From an uncultured Prevotella sp. (GTDB lineage: Bacteria > Bacteroidota > Bacteroidia > Bacteroidales > Bacteroidaceae): a stretch of DNA of 48,365 nt. The notes under the pieces were generated by a model that was given only the letters and a program-made list of their open reading frames with translations, ran no database searches and was not told the origin of the DNA. Shown piece by piece: positions 24,928 through 33,578 of the stretch (positions are counted from its first letter, which is position 1; the number at the start of each line of letters is the position of its first letter). Where the stretch lies: assembly GCA_944319915.1 (NCBI GenBank), contig CALUEY010000012.1, positions 1 to 48,365 on the forward strand, read 5' to 3'. The translations under genes were made by a program, and so were the position numbers.

Positions 24928-25533
24928 CTACCGCTTCTCAAACCTTATCACAATGTTCTCGAAGCCCATTGCCCGCAACATATTGCGGAACTGCGCGTCG
25001 GCATTGCTCTCGGCGCTGCGTATGTTGGCATCGGTAAGCCCGGCCTGCAACATCTGTCGGTAGGCGCGGCGATACAACGCCTCGCGGTCGGCCGCCGACC
25101 ATCGCCCGCTCTCAAAGAACGACTTGGTGCGGGCTTCGTCGATGAAGTCGTGGTCCAGCAGGCCAACCGGCGGCAGCGTCACCACCACCGAGTCGCCCTT
25201 GGCCACTATCCAGCCCGGCTTGGCCTGGTGGAGGTCAACGCCAAGGCGCATGGTGCCGTAGTAGATGCGCACAAGGCGGTCGTCGGTGAAGAGGCCCCGG
25301 CGCACGGTGTCCACCAGTTCCTCGTTGGTGACAGACAGGAACTCCCACTGCCCGATGGCCCTGATGGAGCGAATCTGCTCGGGCGTGATGTCAATCTTCT
25401 TGTCTGAGCCGAGGCTCACGCTGCTGCGGCTCACCGTGCGCGACACCCAGAAGGCGGCTACGGCCACCGCCGCCACAACGACCACGATGGCCGCCAGGCG
25501 CAGCTTTGATATGCTTTGCAGTGCCTTTCTCAT
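24928..25533 (-). CDS. DUF4230 protein, membrane-anchored
   Basis: A 201-residue protein with an N-terminal membrane helix (LAAIVVVVAAVAVAAFWV) and an extracytoplasmic DUF4230 domain (ITPEQIRSIRAIGQWEFLSV, GDSVVVTLPPVGLLDHDFID, MLRAMGFENIVIRF). Function unknown. Its start overlaps the upstream DUF4230 lipoprotein gene by four bases (ATGA), and the two proteins are divergent homologues, which suggests that they work together. Confidence 0.8.
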   Translation of the reverse strand: MRKALQSISKLRLAAIVVVVAAVAVAAFWVSRTVSRSSVSLGSDKKIDITPEQIRSIRAIGQWEFLSVTNEELVDTVRRGLFTDDRLVRIYYGTMRLGVDLHQAKPGWIVAKGDSVVVTLPPVGLLDHDFIDEARTKSFFESGRWSAADREALYRRAYRQMLQAGLTDANIRSAESNADAQFRNMLRAMGFENIVIRFEKR

Positions 25534-26204
25534 TGTTCAATGGCTGTATTGTCGAGCAGGGTGCCAAGGTCCCTGCCAGTGAAGTCCTTACGGAAAGTTA
25601 TGGTTATGTCGCCTTCGGCATAGCCCATCTGCTCCACCATAGGTATGAGCACGCGGGCTGCGCTGGCGCGGGCGCTCTCGATGATGCCAAGGTTGGGTAT
25701 GCTGGCTATGATGGCGGCGCGGCCCTGCCGCTCAAGGTCGGCCATCTCGGCATCGCTGAAGCGCGAGCGGGTGAGCGATACGAACTCCTTGGTATTGGCA
25801 TGGTCTACCTTCGTGGACGTAAGCACCACCTTCGGGTCGGGCAGGATGACGGTAATCTTCTTGCCCCGCCGCTCAACGTTGCGCTCGGAGAAGCCGGAGA
25901 AGTCGATGTAAGCCTTCAGCTTGGCGTCCATGGGGATGGCTATCTTGCGGTCGCCGAGCGGCAGCCGTATGTTGAAATCGCGCTTCTGCACACTACCCTT
26001 CAGCCTCACTATGTCATCGTAAGTCACAATCTTGTGGATAGAGTACTCCGCAGTGTAGAGCCGCGAGCACTTCTGCACCTGCATTATGAGCATCGGCACA
26101 GTGTCGATGGCAGCGGCAGCAGCCTCCGCGTCTGCCTCCTTGCGCTGCGAGCAGGAGCCAAGGGCAAGCAGGGGCAACATGAGCAATAGCAATATCTGTC
26201 TCAT
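25530..26204 (-). CDS. DUF4230 lipoprotein
   Basis: A 224-residue lipoprotein: the signal ends in LLALGSC, with Cys18 as the lipidation site. The DUF4230 domain resembles that of the next gene: KITVILPDPKVVLTSTKVDH aligns with its VVVTLPPVGLLDHDF, and MVEQMGYAEGDITITF with its MGFENIVIRF. I start at ATG 26204, at the onset of the signal peptide; upstream codons carry no signal and lie beyond the promoter. Role unknown. Confidence 0.82.
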   Translation of the reverse strand: MRQILLLLMLPLLALGSCSQRKEADAEAAAAAIDTVPMLIMQVQKCSRLYTAEYSIHKIVTYDDIVRLKGSVQKRDFNIRLPLGDRKIAIPMDAKLKAYIDFSGFSERNVERRGKKITVILPDPKVVLTSTKVDHANTKEFVSLTRSRFSDAEMADLERQGRAAIIASIPNLGIIESARASAARVLIPMVEQMGYAEGDITITFRKDFTGRDLGTLLDNTAIEQ

Positions 26205-26259
26205 ACCTATTATATATATGCAGCTCGCGTACCGCCTGCGGCGAGCCGCTTGACATCTG

Positions 26260-26287
26260 CAAAGATACTGAAAATATCGGTATACAA
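26260..26287 (-). promoter_or_regulatory. Bacteroidetes promoter for the DUF4230 pair
   Basis: Minus strand: TTG at 26287-26285 and TATCTTTG at 26267-26260, 17 bases apart, about 55 bases before the start codon. Beyond it, 26290-26668 contains no gene that I can support; a GGTTGCAACC palindrome sits at 26615-26624. Confidence 0.7.
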
Positions 26288-26668
26288 GCACTGCGGGCAT
26301 GACAATATTGCATCGCTGACCCGAGAAAACAATGCAAAAAGACATTAAACCCAAATCGGTCGTTAGAACGTCAACCACACTCATAACACTGTTTGTTGGC
26401 TCTTCACCCATCTTCCGCACTGCTGCCGCCAGCTTGCTTTCCGTTTTTTCTCGATGTAGCCCGATACATCTTCGACAAAAGCGGGAAGCAATCTGTCTGG
26501 CAGCAGCACAAAATCTGTGTGAAGCCTGACTGCCGATTCGGATTAAAACCTACAACAAATGACATTATTGCCGCAGGCGATTAAACCTATAGGCGCGCCG
26601 CGCGTCATAATAACGGTTGCAACCAAGTGGCATAAATGACACTCAGACATTAACAAAAGAATAGACAC

Positions 26669-27169
26669 ATGAGGAAAACAATGTTTGGAATAGTGGCCGC
26701 ATTGATGATAGGAGCGACCGCCATGGCCCAAAGCCAGGATTCGGCAAGGACGGCCAGCATAATGAAACGCACTGAATACGTGGCCAAGAAATACGGTCTC
26801 GACGAGGCACAGAAAAAGAAACTGCTGGAGCTTAACACGAAATATGCCGACGCCACGATGCTTAGAAGGGTACCACGCACGGGCAATCTCCGCGGCGGCG
26901 CACCAAGGCTTAGGCGAGCACCTGGCCTGCACAAGCAGCGGCCAATGCGCGACTCTACCATGAACCGCCGCCCAAGGCCCACGGAAGAGCAGATGGCAAA
27001 GTTCGAGGAAATGCGCAAGAAGTTTGCCGAACGGCGCGAGGCATACGACAAAGAGCTGCAAGCCATCATGACGGCCGACCAGTACAAGAGCTACAAAGCC
27101 GACACGGAGCGCCGCAATGCGGCCAGGCCGGAAGGGCGCAAAGAGCTGCCCAATGGCGATGAATCATAG
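26669..27169 (+). CDS. DUF4890 small exported protein
   Basis: A 166-residue exported protein: signal peptide MRKTMFGIVAALMIGATAMAQ, then charged helices. It matches the Bacteroidetes DUF4890 family (YVAKKYGLDEAQKKKLLELN; EEMRKKFAERREAYDKELQAIM; MTADQYKSYKAD), which resembles periplasmic Spy/CpxP-type stress chaperones in length and composition. A Pro/Arg-rich stretch lies in the middle (about 65-105). Function is unknown; a role in envelope stress is only an analogy. Confidence 0.8.
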   Translation: MRKTMFGIVAALMIGATAMAQSQDSARTASIMKRTEYVAKKYGLDEAQKKKLLELNTKYADATMLRRVPRTGNLRGGAPRLRRAPGLHKQRPMRDSTMNRRPRPTEEQMAKFEEMRKKFAERREAYDKELQAIMTADQYKSYKADTERRNAARPEGRKELPNGDES

Positions 27170-27189
27170 TGATTTAGGTTAATATAGTG

Positions 27190-27219
27190 TTACCGGACAA
27201 GCGTGTCCGAAATTGGTAA
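27190..27219 (+). terminator. Hairpin after the DUF4890 gene
   Basis: A composite hairpin: outer TTACC (27190-27194) with GGTAA (27215-27219) and inner GGACA-AGCG-TGTCC. It begins 20 bases past the stop; no strong T run. Confidence 0.45.
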
Positions 27220-27272
27220 TCATCTTCAATAGGCAAAGGCAACAAGGCAAACGCGATGTTTTTAGGATAGCC

Positions 27273-27302
27273 GGGGGCGCTCCACGCAAGTGGAAGCGCC
27301 CT
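27273..27302 (+). terminator. Second hairpin between DUF4890 and DUF4738 genes
   Basis: GGGCGCTCCAC pairs with GTGGAAGCGCCC (one bulged base) around a GCAA tetraloop, followed by CTCTTGC. Possibly the true end of the DUF4890 transcript. Confidence 0.5.
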
Positions 27303-27418
27303 CTTGCACATACACGAGGCAGCACTGGCAGCCCTGCCCAATGCCAGCCAACCCACCGCAAGGGGGCGGCAAAAGCTAAAAAAGGAGGCATCGGCAGGGC
27401 TGTATCGCCATTTTTTTG

Positions 27419-27426
27419 TAACTTTG
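27419..27426 (+). promoter_or_regulatory. -7 box for the DUF4738 gene
   Basis: TAACTTTG ends 26 bases before the ATG and follows a run of seven T. No clear -33 box. Confidence 0.55.
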
Positions 27427-27452
27427 CAGCATAAAACGTATATCCACACACA

Positions 27453-27998
27453 ATGAGAAACATTATCCCAACGCTGGCCATTGGCTTGATGGCGGCGGCA
27501 GTATGCGGGTGCGGCGGCAAGAAAGAAACCGACACCATAATAACGACAAAGGTGGAAAAGGCCAAGCCCACTGCCCCGATAAGGATGCAAGACTACACGC
27601 AGGAGCGCAAGTTTGAATGGAACGGCAGCGAGATGACCAGCGAAATACGCCGCACTGCCGACGACAGCCTGGCAATGGTGGCCGACGAGACGGGCCAGAA
27701 GTTTGTGGACAACCGCATAGAGCTGGTGGTGAGACGCGCTGACGGAAGCACTTTCTTCAAGAAAACATTCACCAAAAACACCTTCGACAAGCACCTCGAC
27801 GACGACTACCGGCAAACCGGGATACTTGAGGGCTTGGTGTTCGACCGCGTGGAGGGCAGCACGCTAAGGTTTGCCGCAAGCGTCAGCCACCCGCAAACCG
27901 ATGAATACATACCCCTCGTAGTGTCGGTGACAAGGGCCGGGCAGATGAGCATAGAGCGCGACACGCAGCTCGACACCAGCGCAATAGAGGAAGAATGA
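27453..27998 (+). CDS. DUF4738 lipoprotein
   Basis: A 181-residue lipoprotein (signal ending MAAAVCGCGG, lipidated at Cys18 or Cys20). The mature part matches the DUF4738 family of small Bacteroidetes lipoproteins (YTQERKFEWNGSEMTSEIRR, VDNRIELVVRRADGSTFFKKTFTK, FDRVEGSTLRFAASVSHPQTDEY). Function unknown. It converges with the HAD hydrolase gene across a bidirectional terminator. Confidence 0.8.
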   Translation: MRNIIPTLAIGLMAAAVCGCGGKKETDTIITTKVEKAKPTAPIRMQDYTQERKFEWNGSEMTSEIRRTADDSLAMVADETGQKFVDNRIELVVRRADGSTFFKKTFTKNTFDKHLDDDYRQTGILEGLVFDRVEGSTLRFAASVSHPQTDEYIPLVVSVTRAGQMSIERDTQLDTSAIEEE

Positions 27999-28042
27999 TT
28001 GCACTTGCAAGATAACAAAAGGCAATAAGCCAAGATACAAGG

Positions 28043-28094
28043 AATGGCTGCCCGGAAGTTCGCAACGCGAAAAGCGAATCCCCGGACAGCCATT
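28043..28094. terminator. Bidirectional terminator between DUF4738 and HAD genes
   Basis: A 13-bp outer stem (28043-28055 with 28082-28094, one mismatch) and an inner TTCGC/GCGAA stem, lying between converging genes. Confidence 0.8.
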
Positions 28095-28142
28095 TACAGT
28101 TTGCGCAAGCCTTCTTGGCAGCCTGCGGCTCCAACCCGCTGG

Positions 28143-28865
28143 CTACCCTTTATACAGTTCGCGCCAGTGGTCGCGGAAGTCTGCCATACTGCCAAACACG
28201 AGGTCGGCGCCCTCAGCGGAAAGCATCTCGGAAGGCAGCGGGCCAGTGTTTACCGCCACGGTGAATATCCTTGCGGCCACGGCGGCGCGCACACCGAGCG
28301 GCGCATTCTCCACCACAACGGCCTCCCAAGGCTCCACCCCAGCCTTGGCAAGCCCCTTCAGGTATGGCTCCGGGTGGGGTTTGCCGCGGCTTACGTCAAA
28401 GCTCGACACTATAAGGTCGGGGCTCACAAGCCCCTGGAAATCGTCTACCAACTTCTCAAGCAGCGAATGCTGGCCGCTGCCCGTCACCACCACAATCTTC
28501 AGTCCGTCGGCCTTTATCATGCGCTGAAGCTCAACCACGCCATCCATGATCTTGGCCTGGGGGCACAAGGAGAACAGCCTCGACTTCTCGGCATACATCC
28601 GCTGCGCCTCGCCGTCGCTTATCTCGCGGTGCAACTGCTCGCGCACCTTCAGCTTGATGGTCTCCACCCCGCGCATGCCCTCGTACTTATAAGCCTCGGC
28701 CTCGGGCATGTCGATGCCGAACTCGGCCATCGACTCGCGCCAGCTGCGCGCATGATTTGGCATGGAATCGTATAGCACGCCATCCATGTCGAAAAGAACG
28801 GCCTTAGGGCAGAAAGCCCCGAAGCCGTTCTTACTCAAGTAATTGTCTATCTTATCCTGATACAT
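28143..28865 (-). CDS. HAD-superfamily hydrolase, beta-phosphoglucomutase-like
   Basis: A 240-residue cytoplasmic HAD hydrolase of subfamily I. Motif 1 is AVLFDMDGVLYDS (nucleophile Asp), motif 2 is VVVTGSG, motif 3 is the Lys in SRGKPHPEPY and motif 4 is VVVENAPLGVRAA. An alpha-helical cap follows motif 1. Substrates may be sugar phosphates or related compounds; its place as the last gene after pgi hints at sugar-phosphate metabolism but does not prove it. Confidence 0.88.
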   Translation of the reverse strand: MYQDKIDNYLSKNGFGAFCPKAVLFDMDGVLYDSMPNHARSWRESMAEFGIDMPEAEAYKYEGMRGVETIKLKVREQLHREISDGEAQRMYAEKSRLFSLCPQAKIMDGVVELQRMIKADGLKIVVVTGSGQHSLLEKLVDDFQGLVSPDLIVSSFDVSRGKPHPEPYLKGLAKAGVEPWEAVVVENAPLGVRAAVAARIFTVAVNTGPLPSEMLSAEGADLVFGSMADFRDHWRELYKG

Positions 28866-28884
28866 CGCTATTCACCCTTGTGCG

Positions 28885-30243
28885 TCAAGCCTCCTTGGCA
28901 AGCCTCTCCTTGATGGCCTTGCTGTCGGCCTCATAGCCTGGCTTGTCGAGAAGCGCGAACATATTCTTCTTATATGCCTCCACTCCAGGCTGGTTGAATG
29001 GGTTCACCCCGAGCAAGTTGCCACTGATGCCGCAGGCAATCTCGAAGAAGTAAATGAGCTGGCCGATGTAGTATTCATCGAGCGTAGGAACGCTGATGCG
29101 TATGTTAGGCACTCCGCCGTCAACGTGGGCGAGGCGCGTTCCAAGCTCAGCCATCTTGTTTACCTCGTCAACCCGCTTGCCGGCAAGGAAGTTAAGGCCG
29201 TCCAGGTTCTCCTCATCCGAGGGGAAGAGCAGCTTGTGGTTGGGCTGCTCCACGCTGATGACGGTTTCGTAGATGGTGCGCTCGCCCTGCTGGATCCACT
29301 GCCCCATGGAGTGCAGGTCGGTGGTGAAGTCGCACGATGCGGGGAAGATGCCCTTGCCGTCCTTGCCCTCGCTCTCGCCGTAAAGCTGCTTCCACCACTC
29401 GCTGAAGTAGTGGAGCTTGGGCTGGTAGTTCACCATTATCTCTATCTTCTTGCCTGCCTCGGCATAGAGCGCGTTGCGCACTGCGGCATAAATTGCGGCA
29501 GGGTTCTGCTCGAAAGGCACGCTGATGGCGCACGCCTTCTCCATGTCGGCAGCTCCACCTACGAGCTTCGTTATGTCGAAACTGGCGCAAGCTATGGGCA
29601 GCAAGCCGACAGGCGTGAGCACGGAGAAGCGTCCGCCCACGTTGTCGGGAATCACGAAGGTCTTGTAGCCCTCCTTCGTGGCAGCCGCGCGGGCCGCCCC
29701 CTTGGTGGCATCGGTAACAGCCACGATTACCTTGCGGGCCTCGTCCTTGCCCCGCTGGTCCTCGCACTGCTTCTTCAGCAAGCGGAACGTGAGGGCCGTT
29801 TCGGTAGTGGTGCCCGACTTCGAGATGTTTATCACGCCAAACTTCTTGCCCTTGAGGTATGCGGTAAGCTCAGAGAGATAGTCCTCGCCGATGTTGTTGC
29901 CTGCGAAAAGGATGACCGGGTTCTTGCCATCGGCCACGAGCCAGCCGAACGAATTGCCCAAAGCCTCGATCACGGCGCGCGCCCCGAGGTAGCTGCCGCC
30001 GATGCCTGCCACGACGATAGCCTCGCAGTTGGCGCGCAGCGTGTTGGCGCAGTCCTGTATTTCCTTCAAGAAACCGGGTGTGATTGACGACGGGAGGTGG
30101 AGCCATCCGAGGAAGTCGTTGCCCGGGCAAGTGCCTTCTTCAAGAGCCTTGCGGGCCTCGTTCACCTTTGGTTCATAAGCCTTCACTGCACCGTCGGCCA
30201 GGAATTGTGCGGCCTTGGTGATGTCTAAGCTGATTGTTTTCAT
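28885..30243 (-). CDS. pgi: Glucose-6-phosphate isomerase
   Basis: A 452-residue cytoplasmic enzyme that interconverts glucose-6-P and fructose-6-P. It is of the short bacterial type. Family features are [14 protein letters not shown], the [17 protein letters not shown] sugar-phosphate loop, [14 protein letters not shown], and the catalytic Glu region [12 protein letters not shown]-like ([20 protein letters not shown]). It lies 79 bases downstream of gpsA in the lysS-gpsA-pgi-HAD gene set. Confidence 0.97.
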   Translation of the reverse strand: MKTISLDITKAAQFLADGAVKAYEPKVNEARKALEEGTCPGNDFLGWLHLPSSITPGFLKEIQDCANTLRANCEAIVVAGIGGSYLGARAVIEALGNSFGWLVADGKNPVILFAGNNIGEDYLSELTAYLKGKKFGVINISKSGTTTETALTFRLLKKQCEDQRGKDEARKVIVAVTDATKGAARAAATKEGYKTFVIPDNVGGRFSVLTPVGLLPIACASFDITKLVGGAADMEKACAISVPFEQNPAAIYAAVRNALYAEAGKKIEIMVNYQPKLHYFSEWWKQLYGESEGKDGKGIFPASCDFTTDLHSMGQWIQQGERTIYETVISVEQPNHKLLFPSDEENLDGLNFLAGKRVDEVNKMAELGTRLAHVDGGVPNIRISVPTLDEYYIGQLIYFFEIACGISGNLLGVNPFNQPGVEAYKKNMFALLDKPGYEADSKAIKERLAKEA

Positions 30244-30322
30244 TGACTTGGTGTTTTATAGGGTTAGTGTTTGTTTCCTTAGGATGGGCCAAGCTGCAAG
30301 CCGCAGGGGGCGACCCCCGCCT

Positions 30323-31318
30323 CTACCTGAACGAGTCGGTGAGCAGCTTGATCTCTATCTGCGGGCTTATGCGCTCGTAGAGTATGTTATAAACGGCGTC
30401 GAGTATAGGCATGTTCACGTGCAGGTGGCGGTTGATTTCCTTCATGCACTTGGTGCCGAAGTACCCCTCGGCTATCATCTCCATTTCTATCTGCGCGCTC
30501 TTCACGCTGTATCCCTTGCCTATCATGGTGCCGAAGGTGCGGTTGCGCGAGAAGTTGCTGTAGCCCGTCACGAGCAGGTCGCCAAGGTATACGGAGTCGT
30601 ACACGTTGCGCTCCAGCGGGTTCACGGCATAGAGCAGGCGCGCCATCTCCTGCACGGCGTTGGCCATGAGCACGGCCTGGAAGTTGTCGCCGAACTTCAG
30701 GCCGCTGCAGATGCCGGCCGCAATGGCATAGACATTCTTCAGCACCGAAGAGTATTCTATGCCCACAACGTCGTCGCTGGTCTTCGTCTTGATGTATTCG
30801 CTCGACAGGACGTCGGCGAAAGCCTGAGCCTTGTCGCGGTCGGAGCAGCCCACGGTGAGGTACGACAGCCTCTCCAGGGCCACCTCCTCGGCGTGGGAGG
30901 GGCCTCCGAGGCAAGCCAGGTTCTCGTAAGGCACGTCATAAACTTGGTGGAAATATTCCGAGCAGACGAGGTTCTCGTCAGGCACTATGCCCTTGATGGC
31001 CGTCACCACAAACTTGTCCTTAAGCCTTACTCGGAGCTTCTTGAGGTGGTTCTTGAGGTAAGGCGACGGCGTGACGAACACAAGCGTGTCATAGTTGTCG
31101 GCAATCTTGTTGAGGTCGCTCGAAAAGAATATCTCATCGATGTCAAAGCGCACACCCATGAGATAGGCCGGGTTGTGGCCCAGTCGGCGGAAATCCTCGA
31201 TGCGGTCGTCGCGCCGCATATACCAGCCGATGTGGTGGGTATGCCCCACCACAATCTTGGCTATGGCCGTAGCCCAACTGCCTCCGCCGATGATTGCAAT
31301 TTTACCGCAGTCGAACAT
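30323..31318 (-). CDS. gpsA: NAD(P)H-dependent glycerol-3-phosphate dehydrogenase
   Basis: A 331-residue enzyme making glycerol-3-phosphate for phospholipids. The nucleotide-binding motif reads IAIIGGGSWATAIAK, and the catalytic region carries LKNVYAIAAGICSGLKFGDN with the active-site Lys, plus the substrate-binding end SRNRTFGTMIGKG. The usual GPSHAEE motif is present. It lies between lysS and pgi, a frequent order in Bacteroidales. Confidence 0.96.
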   Translation of the reverse strand: MFDCGKIAIIGGGSWATAIAKIVVGHTHHIGWYMRRDDRIEDFRRLGHNPAYLMGVRFDIDEIFFSSDLNKIADNYDTLVFVTPSPYLKNHLKKLRVRLKDKFVVTAIKGIVPDENLVCSEYFHQVYDVPYENLACLGGPSHAEEVALERLSYLTVGCSDRDKAQAFADVLSSEYIKTKTSDDVVGIEYSSVLKNVYAIAAGICSGLKFGDNFQAVLMANAVQEMARLLYAVNPLERNVYDSVYLGDLLVTGYSNFSRNRTFGTMIGKGYSVKSAQIEMEMIAEGYFGTKCMKEINRHLHVNMPILDAVYNILYERISPQIEIKLLTDSFR

Positions 31319-31343
31319 TGTTTCTGTTGGTTGTTGTCAAGGC

Positions 31344-31381
31344 TGCGGGCAGCGCCCCTCGCACAAGGGCCGCTGCCCGCA
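31344..31381 (-). terminator. Hairpin between lysS and gpsA
   Basis: An 11-bp stem (TGCGGGCAGCG at 31344-31354 with 31371-31381) extended by CCC/GGG. No U tract follows on the minus strand, so partial termination or processing is more likely than a full stop. Confidence 0.5.
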
Positions 31382-31394
31382 ATGCCCCGTTGTT

Positions 31395-33125
31395 TCATTT
31401 CGCGGCAGCCTCAATCCACGCCGCGAACGTCTCCACCTTGGGGTTTTCGTAGCCCAGCTTATACTTCTTGTTAACGCCGCAGGCATCCATCTGGAGCTTC
31501 TGCGGGTTAACGTCCTTGATGTCGGAAACGAGGTAGTAGCCGCACTTGTTGAGCACAGGCACCCACTCGGCCGGCACCCCAACGGCAGCCCACTCCTCGG
31601 CAGAGCTGCGCGGGGCCTTCTTCTCGGGCCTCATCTGCGGGAAGAAGAGCACCTCCTGGATGAACGTCTTGCCCGTCATGAGCATCACCAGGCGGTCGAT
31701 GCCGATGCCGATGCCGCTCGTGGGCGGCATGCCGTACTGCAGGGCGCGCAGGAAGTCCTGGTCTATCACCATGGCCTCGTCGTCGCCCTTGTCGGCCAGG
31801 CGCATCTGCTCCCTGAAGCGTTCCTCCTGGTCTATGGGGTCGTTAAGCTCGGAGTAAGCGTTGGCCAGCTCCTTGCCGTTCACCATCAGCTCGAAACGCT
31901 CGGTCAGCCCGGGCTTCGAGCGGTGCATCTTGGTGAGCGGCGACATCTCCACGGGGTAGTCGGTGATGAACGTGGGCTGTATGAACGTGCCTTCGCAGAA
32001 CTCGCCGAATATCTCGTCGATGAGCTTTCCCTTGCCCATTGTGTCGTCGATCTCCATGCCGAGCTTGCCGCACACCTCGCGTATCTGGGCCTCGTCCATG
32101 CCAGAGAGGTCATAACCCGTCTTCTCCTTTATGGCGTCGAGTATTGGCAGGCGGCGGTAAGGGGCCTTGAAGCTCACTATGTTGCCGTCAATCTCGCGCT
32201 CGGGCTTGCCGTTGACGGCTATGCACACCGTCTCCAGCAGTTTCTCGGTGAAGGCCATCATCCAGTTGTAGTCCTTGTACTGCACGTAGAGCTCCATGCA
32301 GGTGAACTCCGGGTTGTGGTTGCGGTCCATGCCCTCGTTGCGGAAGTTCTTGCCTATCTCGTACACGCCCTCGAAGCCGCCCACTATCAGCCTCTTGAGG
32401 TAAAGCTCCGTGGCAATGCGCATGTACATGTCGGTGTCGAGCGCGTTGAAGTGGGTCACGAACGGCCTTGCGCTGGCGCCGCCTGCGATGCCCTGCAGCG
32501 TGGGCGTCTCCACCTCGGTGTAGCCGGCCTCGTCGAGCACGCGGCGGATGGTGCGTATCACCGTGGCGCGCTGCAGGAAGGTGTCCTTCACGCCTTCGTT
32601 CACCACCAAGTCAACGTAGCGCTGGCGGTAGCGCAGCTCTGGGTCGTCAAACTTGTCGTAGGCCACGCCGTCCTTGTACTTCACGATGGGCAGCGGCTTC
32701 AGGCTCTTGGAGAGCAGCGTAAGCTCACGGGCGTGCACCGACACCTCGCCCGTCTGCGTGCGGAACACGAATCCCTTCACGCCGATGAAGTCGCCGATGT
32801 CGAGCAAGCGCTTGAACACCTTATTATATAGGTCCTTGTCATCGCCCGGACAGATGTCGTCGCGGGTGACGTACACCTGTATCCTACCCTTCGAGTCCTG
32901 TAGTTCGGCAAAGCTGGCCTTGCCCATCACGCGGTGGCTCATCATGCGCCCGGCTATGCACACCTCGCGCGGCTCGTCCCCGTCGCGGAAGTTTGCCTTT
33001 ATGTCGGTGGAGAAAGCGTTGGTGGGGTACTCCGCTGCGGGGTATGGGTCGATGCCCATGTCGCGCAGCTCCTGCAAGCTTTGGCGCCTGCCTATTTCCT
33101 GTTCACTCAGTTCCAAAACGTTCAT
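31395..33125 (-). CDS. lysS: Lysyl-tRNA synthetase, class II, with C-terminal extension
   Basis: A 576-residue class II synthetase. The OB-fold anticodon domain lies at about 55-165 (VCIAGRMMSHRVMGKASFAELQD), motif 2 is FRNEGMDRNHNPEFT and motif 3 is GIGIGIDRLVMLMTG. About 75 residues follow motif 3 beyond the E. coli end point (KAPRSSAEEWAAVGVPAEWV...), forming a small helical domain that I believe is common in Bacteroidetes. It is probably the first gene of the lysS-gpsA-pgi-HAD unit. Confidence 0.97.
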   Translation of the reverse strand: MNVLELSEQEIGRRQSLQELRDMGIDPYPAAEYPTNAFSTDIKANFRDGDEPREVCIAGRMMSHRVMGKASFAELQDSKGRIQVYVTRDDICPGDDKDLYNKVFKRLLDIGDFIGVKGFVFRTQTGEVSVHARELTLLSKSLKPLPIVKYKDGVAYDKFDDPELRYRQRYVDLVVNEGVKDTFLQRATVIRTIRRVLDEAGYTEVETPTLQGIAGGASARPFVTHFNALDTDMYMRIATELYLKRLIVGGFEGVYEIGKNFRNEGMDRNHNPEFTCMELYVQYKDYNWMMAFTEKLLETVCIAVNGKPEREIDGNIVSFKAPYRRLPILDAIKEKTGYDLSGMDEAQIREVCGKLGMEIDDTMGKGKLIDEIFGEFCEGTFIQPTFITDYPVEMSPLTKMHRSKPGLTERFELMVNGKELANAYSELNDPIDQEERFREQMRLADKGDDEAMVIDQDFLRALQYGMPPTSGIGIGIDRLVMLMTGKTFIQEVLFFPQMRPEKKAPRSSAEEWAAVGVPAEWVPVLNKCGYYLVSDIKDVNPQKLQMDACGVNKKYKLGYENPKVETFAAWIEAAAK

Positions 33126-33156
33126 GATAATTCGGATGTCATTCTGATTGTAGCTG

Positions 33157-33164
33157 CAAATTTA
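33157..33164 (-). promoter_or_regulatory. -7 box for lysS
   Basis: TAAATTTG on the minus strand, 31 bases before the lysS ATG. No TTTG -33 box; the spacer region is AT-rich. Confidence 0.55.
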
Positions 33165-33286
33165 CGAAATTATTTTGAATGCGCGGCGGTTTTTACTTTT
33201 ATTATCACCTATGCGGCCGCGCCGTGCTTGTAAACTTTCGTTACCACCGCACCGCCTTGGCGCAACAGCCTGTGCGTCAAGGCGTT

Positions 33287-33374
33287 GCAAAACGTACCGT
33301 TTTGCAACGCGAAACGGCACGTTTTGCACCCTGAAACGTGCCGTTTTGCGCCCTGAAATGGGCCGTTTTGCATT
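33287..33374. repeat. 22-bp-period repeat array D (four units, best preserved)
   Basis: Units start at 33287, 33309, 33331 and 33353, exactly 22 bases apart. The first reads GCAAAACGTACCGTTTTGC plus AAC and is a near-perfect palindrome; the others read GCGAAACGGCACGTTTTGC, CTGAAACGTGCCGTTTTGC and CTGAAATGGGCCGTTTTGC. The right half (CGTTTTGC) is invariant in all four. It lies between the divergent lysS and 33579 genes; right after it come two CACCGGCCGG copies. Confidence 0.92.
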
Positions 33375-33509
33375 CCCGCACCGGCCGGCACCGGCCGGAA
33401 TGAGACTTTTGTAATGTAAAATTACCGATTTGAAGCCATCAGCAATGGCCGCTTCAAGCCGTGAATCATATCAAAACACAAAGTTTTATGGGCAATATTC
33501 AATGCCAAA

Positions 33510-33525
33510 CTACCAAAACTGGTAG
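33510..33525. promoter_or_regulatory. Inverted repeat near the 33579-gene promoter
   Basis: CTACCA-AAAC-TGGTAG lies 22 bases upstream of the -7 box at 33548, where an operator or activator site could be. It could also be chance. Confidence 0.3.
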
Positions 33526-33547
33526 TCATGAGTGAATATAAACCCTA

Positions 33548-33555
33548 TAATTTTG
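33548..33555 (+). promoter_or_regulatory. -7 box for the secreted-protein island
   Basis: TAATTTTG ends 23 bases before the ATG at 33579; no clear -33 box. Confidence 0.5.
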
Positions 33556-33578
33556 CAATCGTTTCAAAAATTTAATTT

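Noticed and set aside
26332-26584. Short open frames between the DUF4230 and DUF4890 genes
   Set aside because: No conserved sequence, no promoter-to-start logic, and overlapping frames of similar length; treated as non-coding.
31173-32831. Long plus-strand open frame opposite lysS
   Set aside because: Shadow of lysS; no recognisable protein.
33287-33374. CRISPR array
   Set aside because: Units are contiguous with a 22-bp period and no unique spacers, and no cas genes are present.
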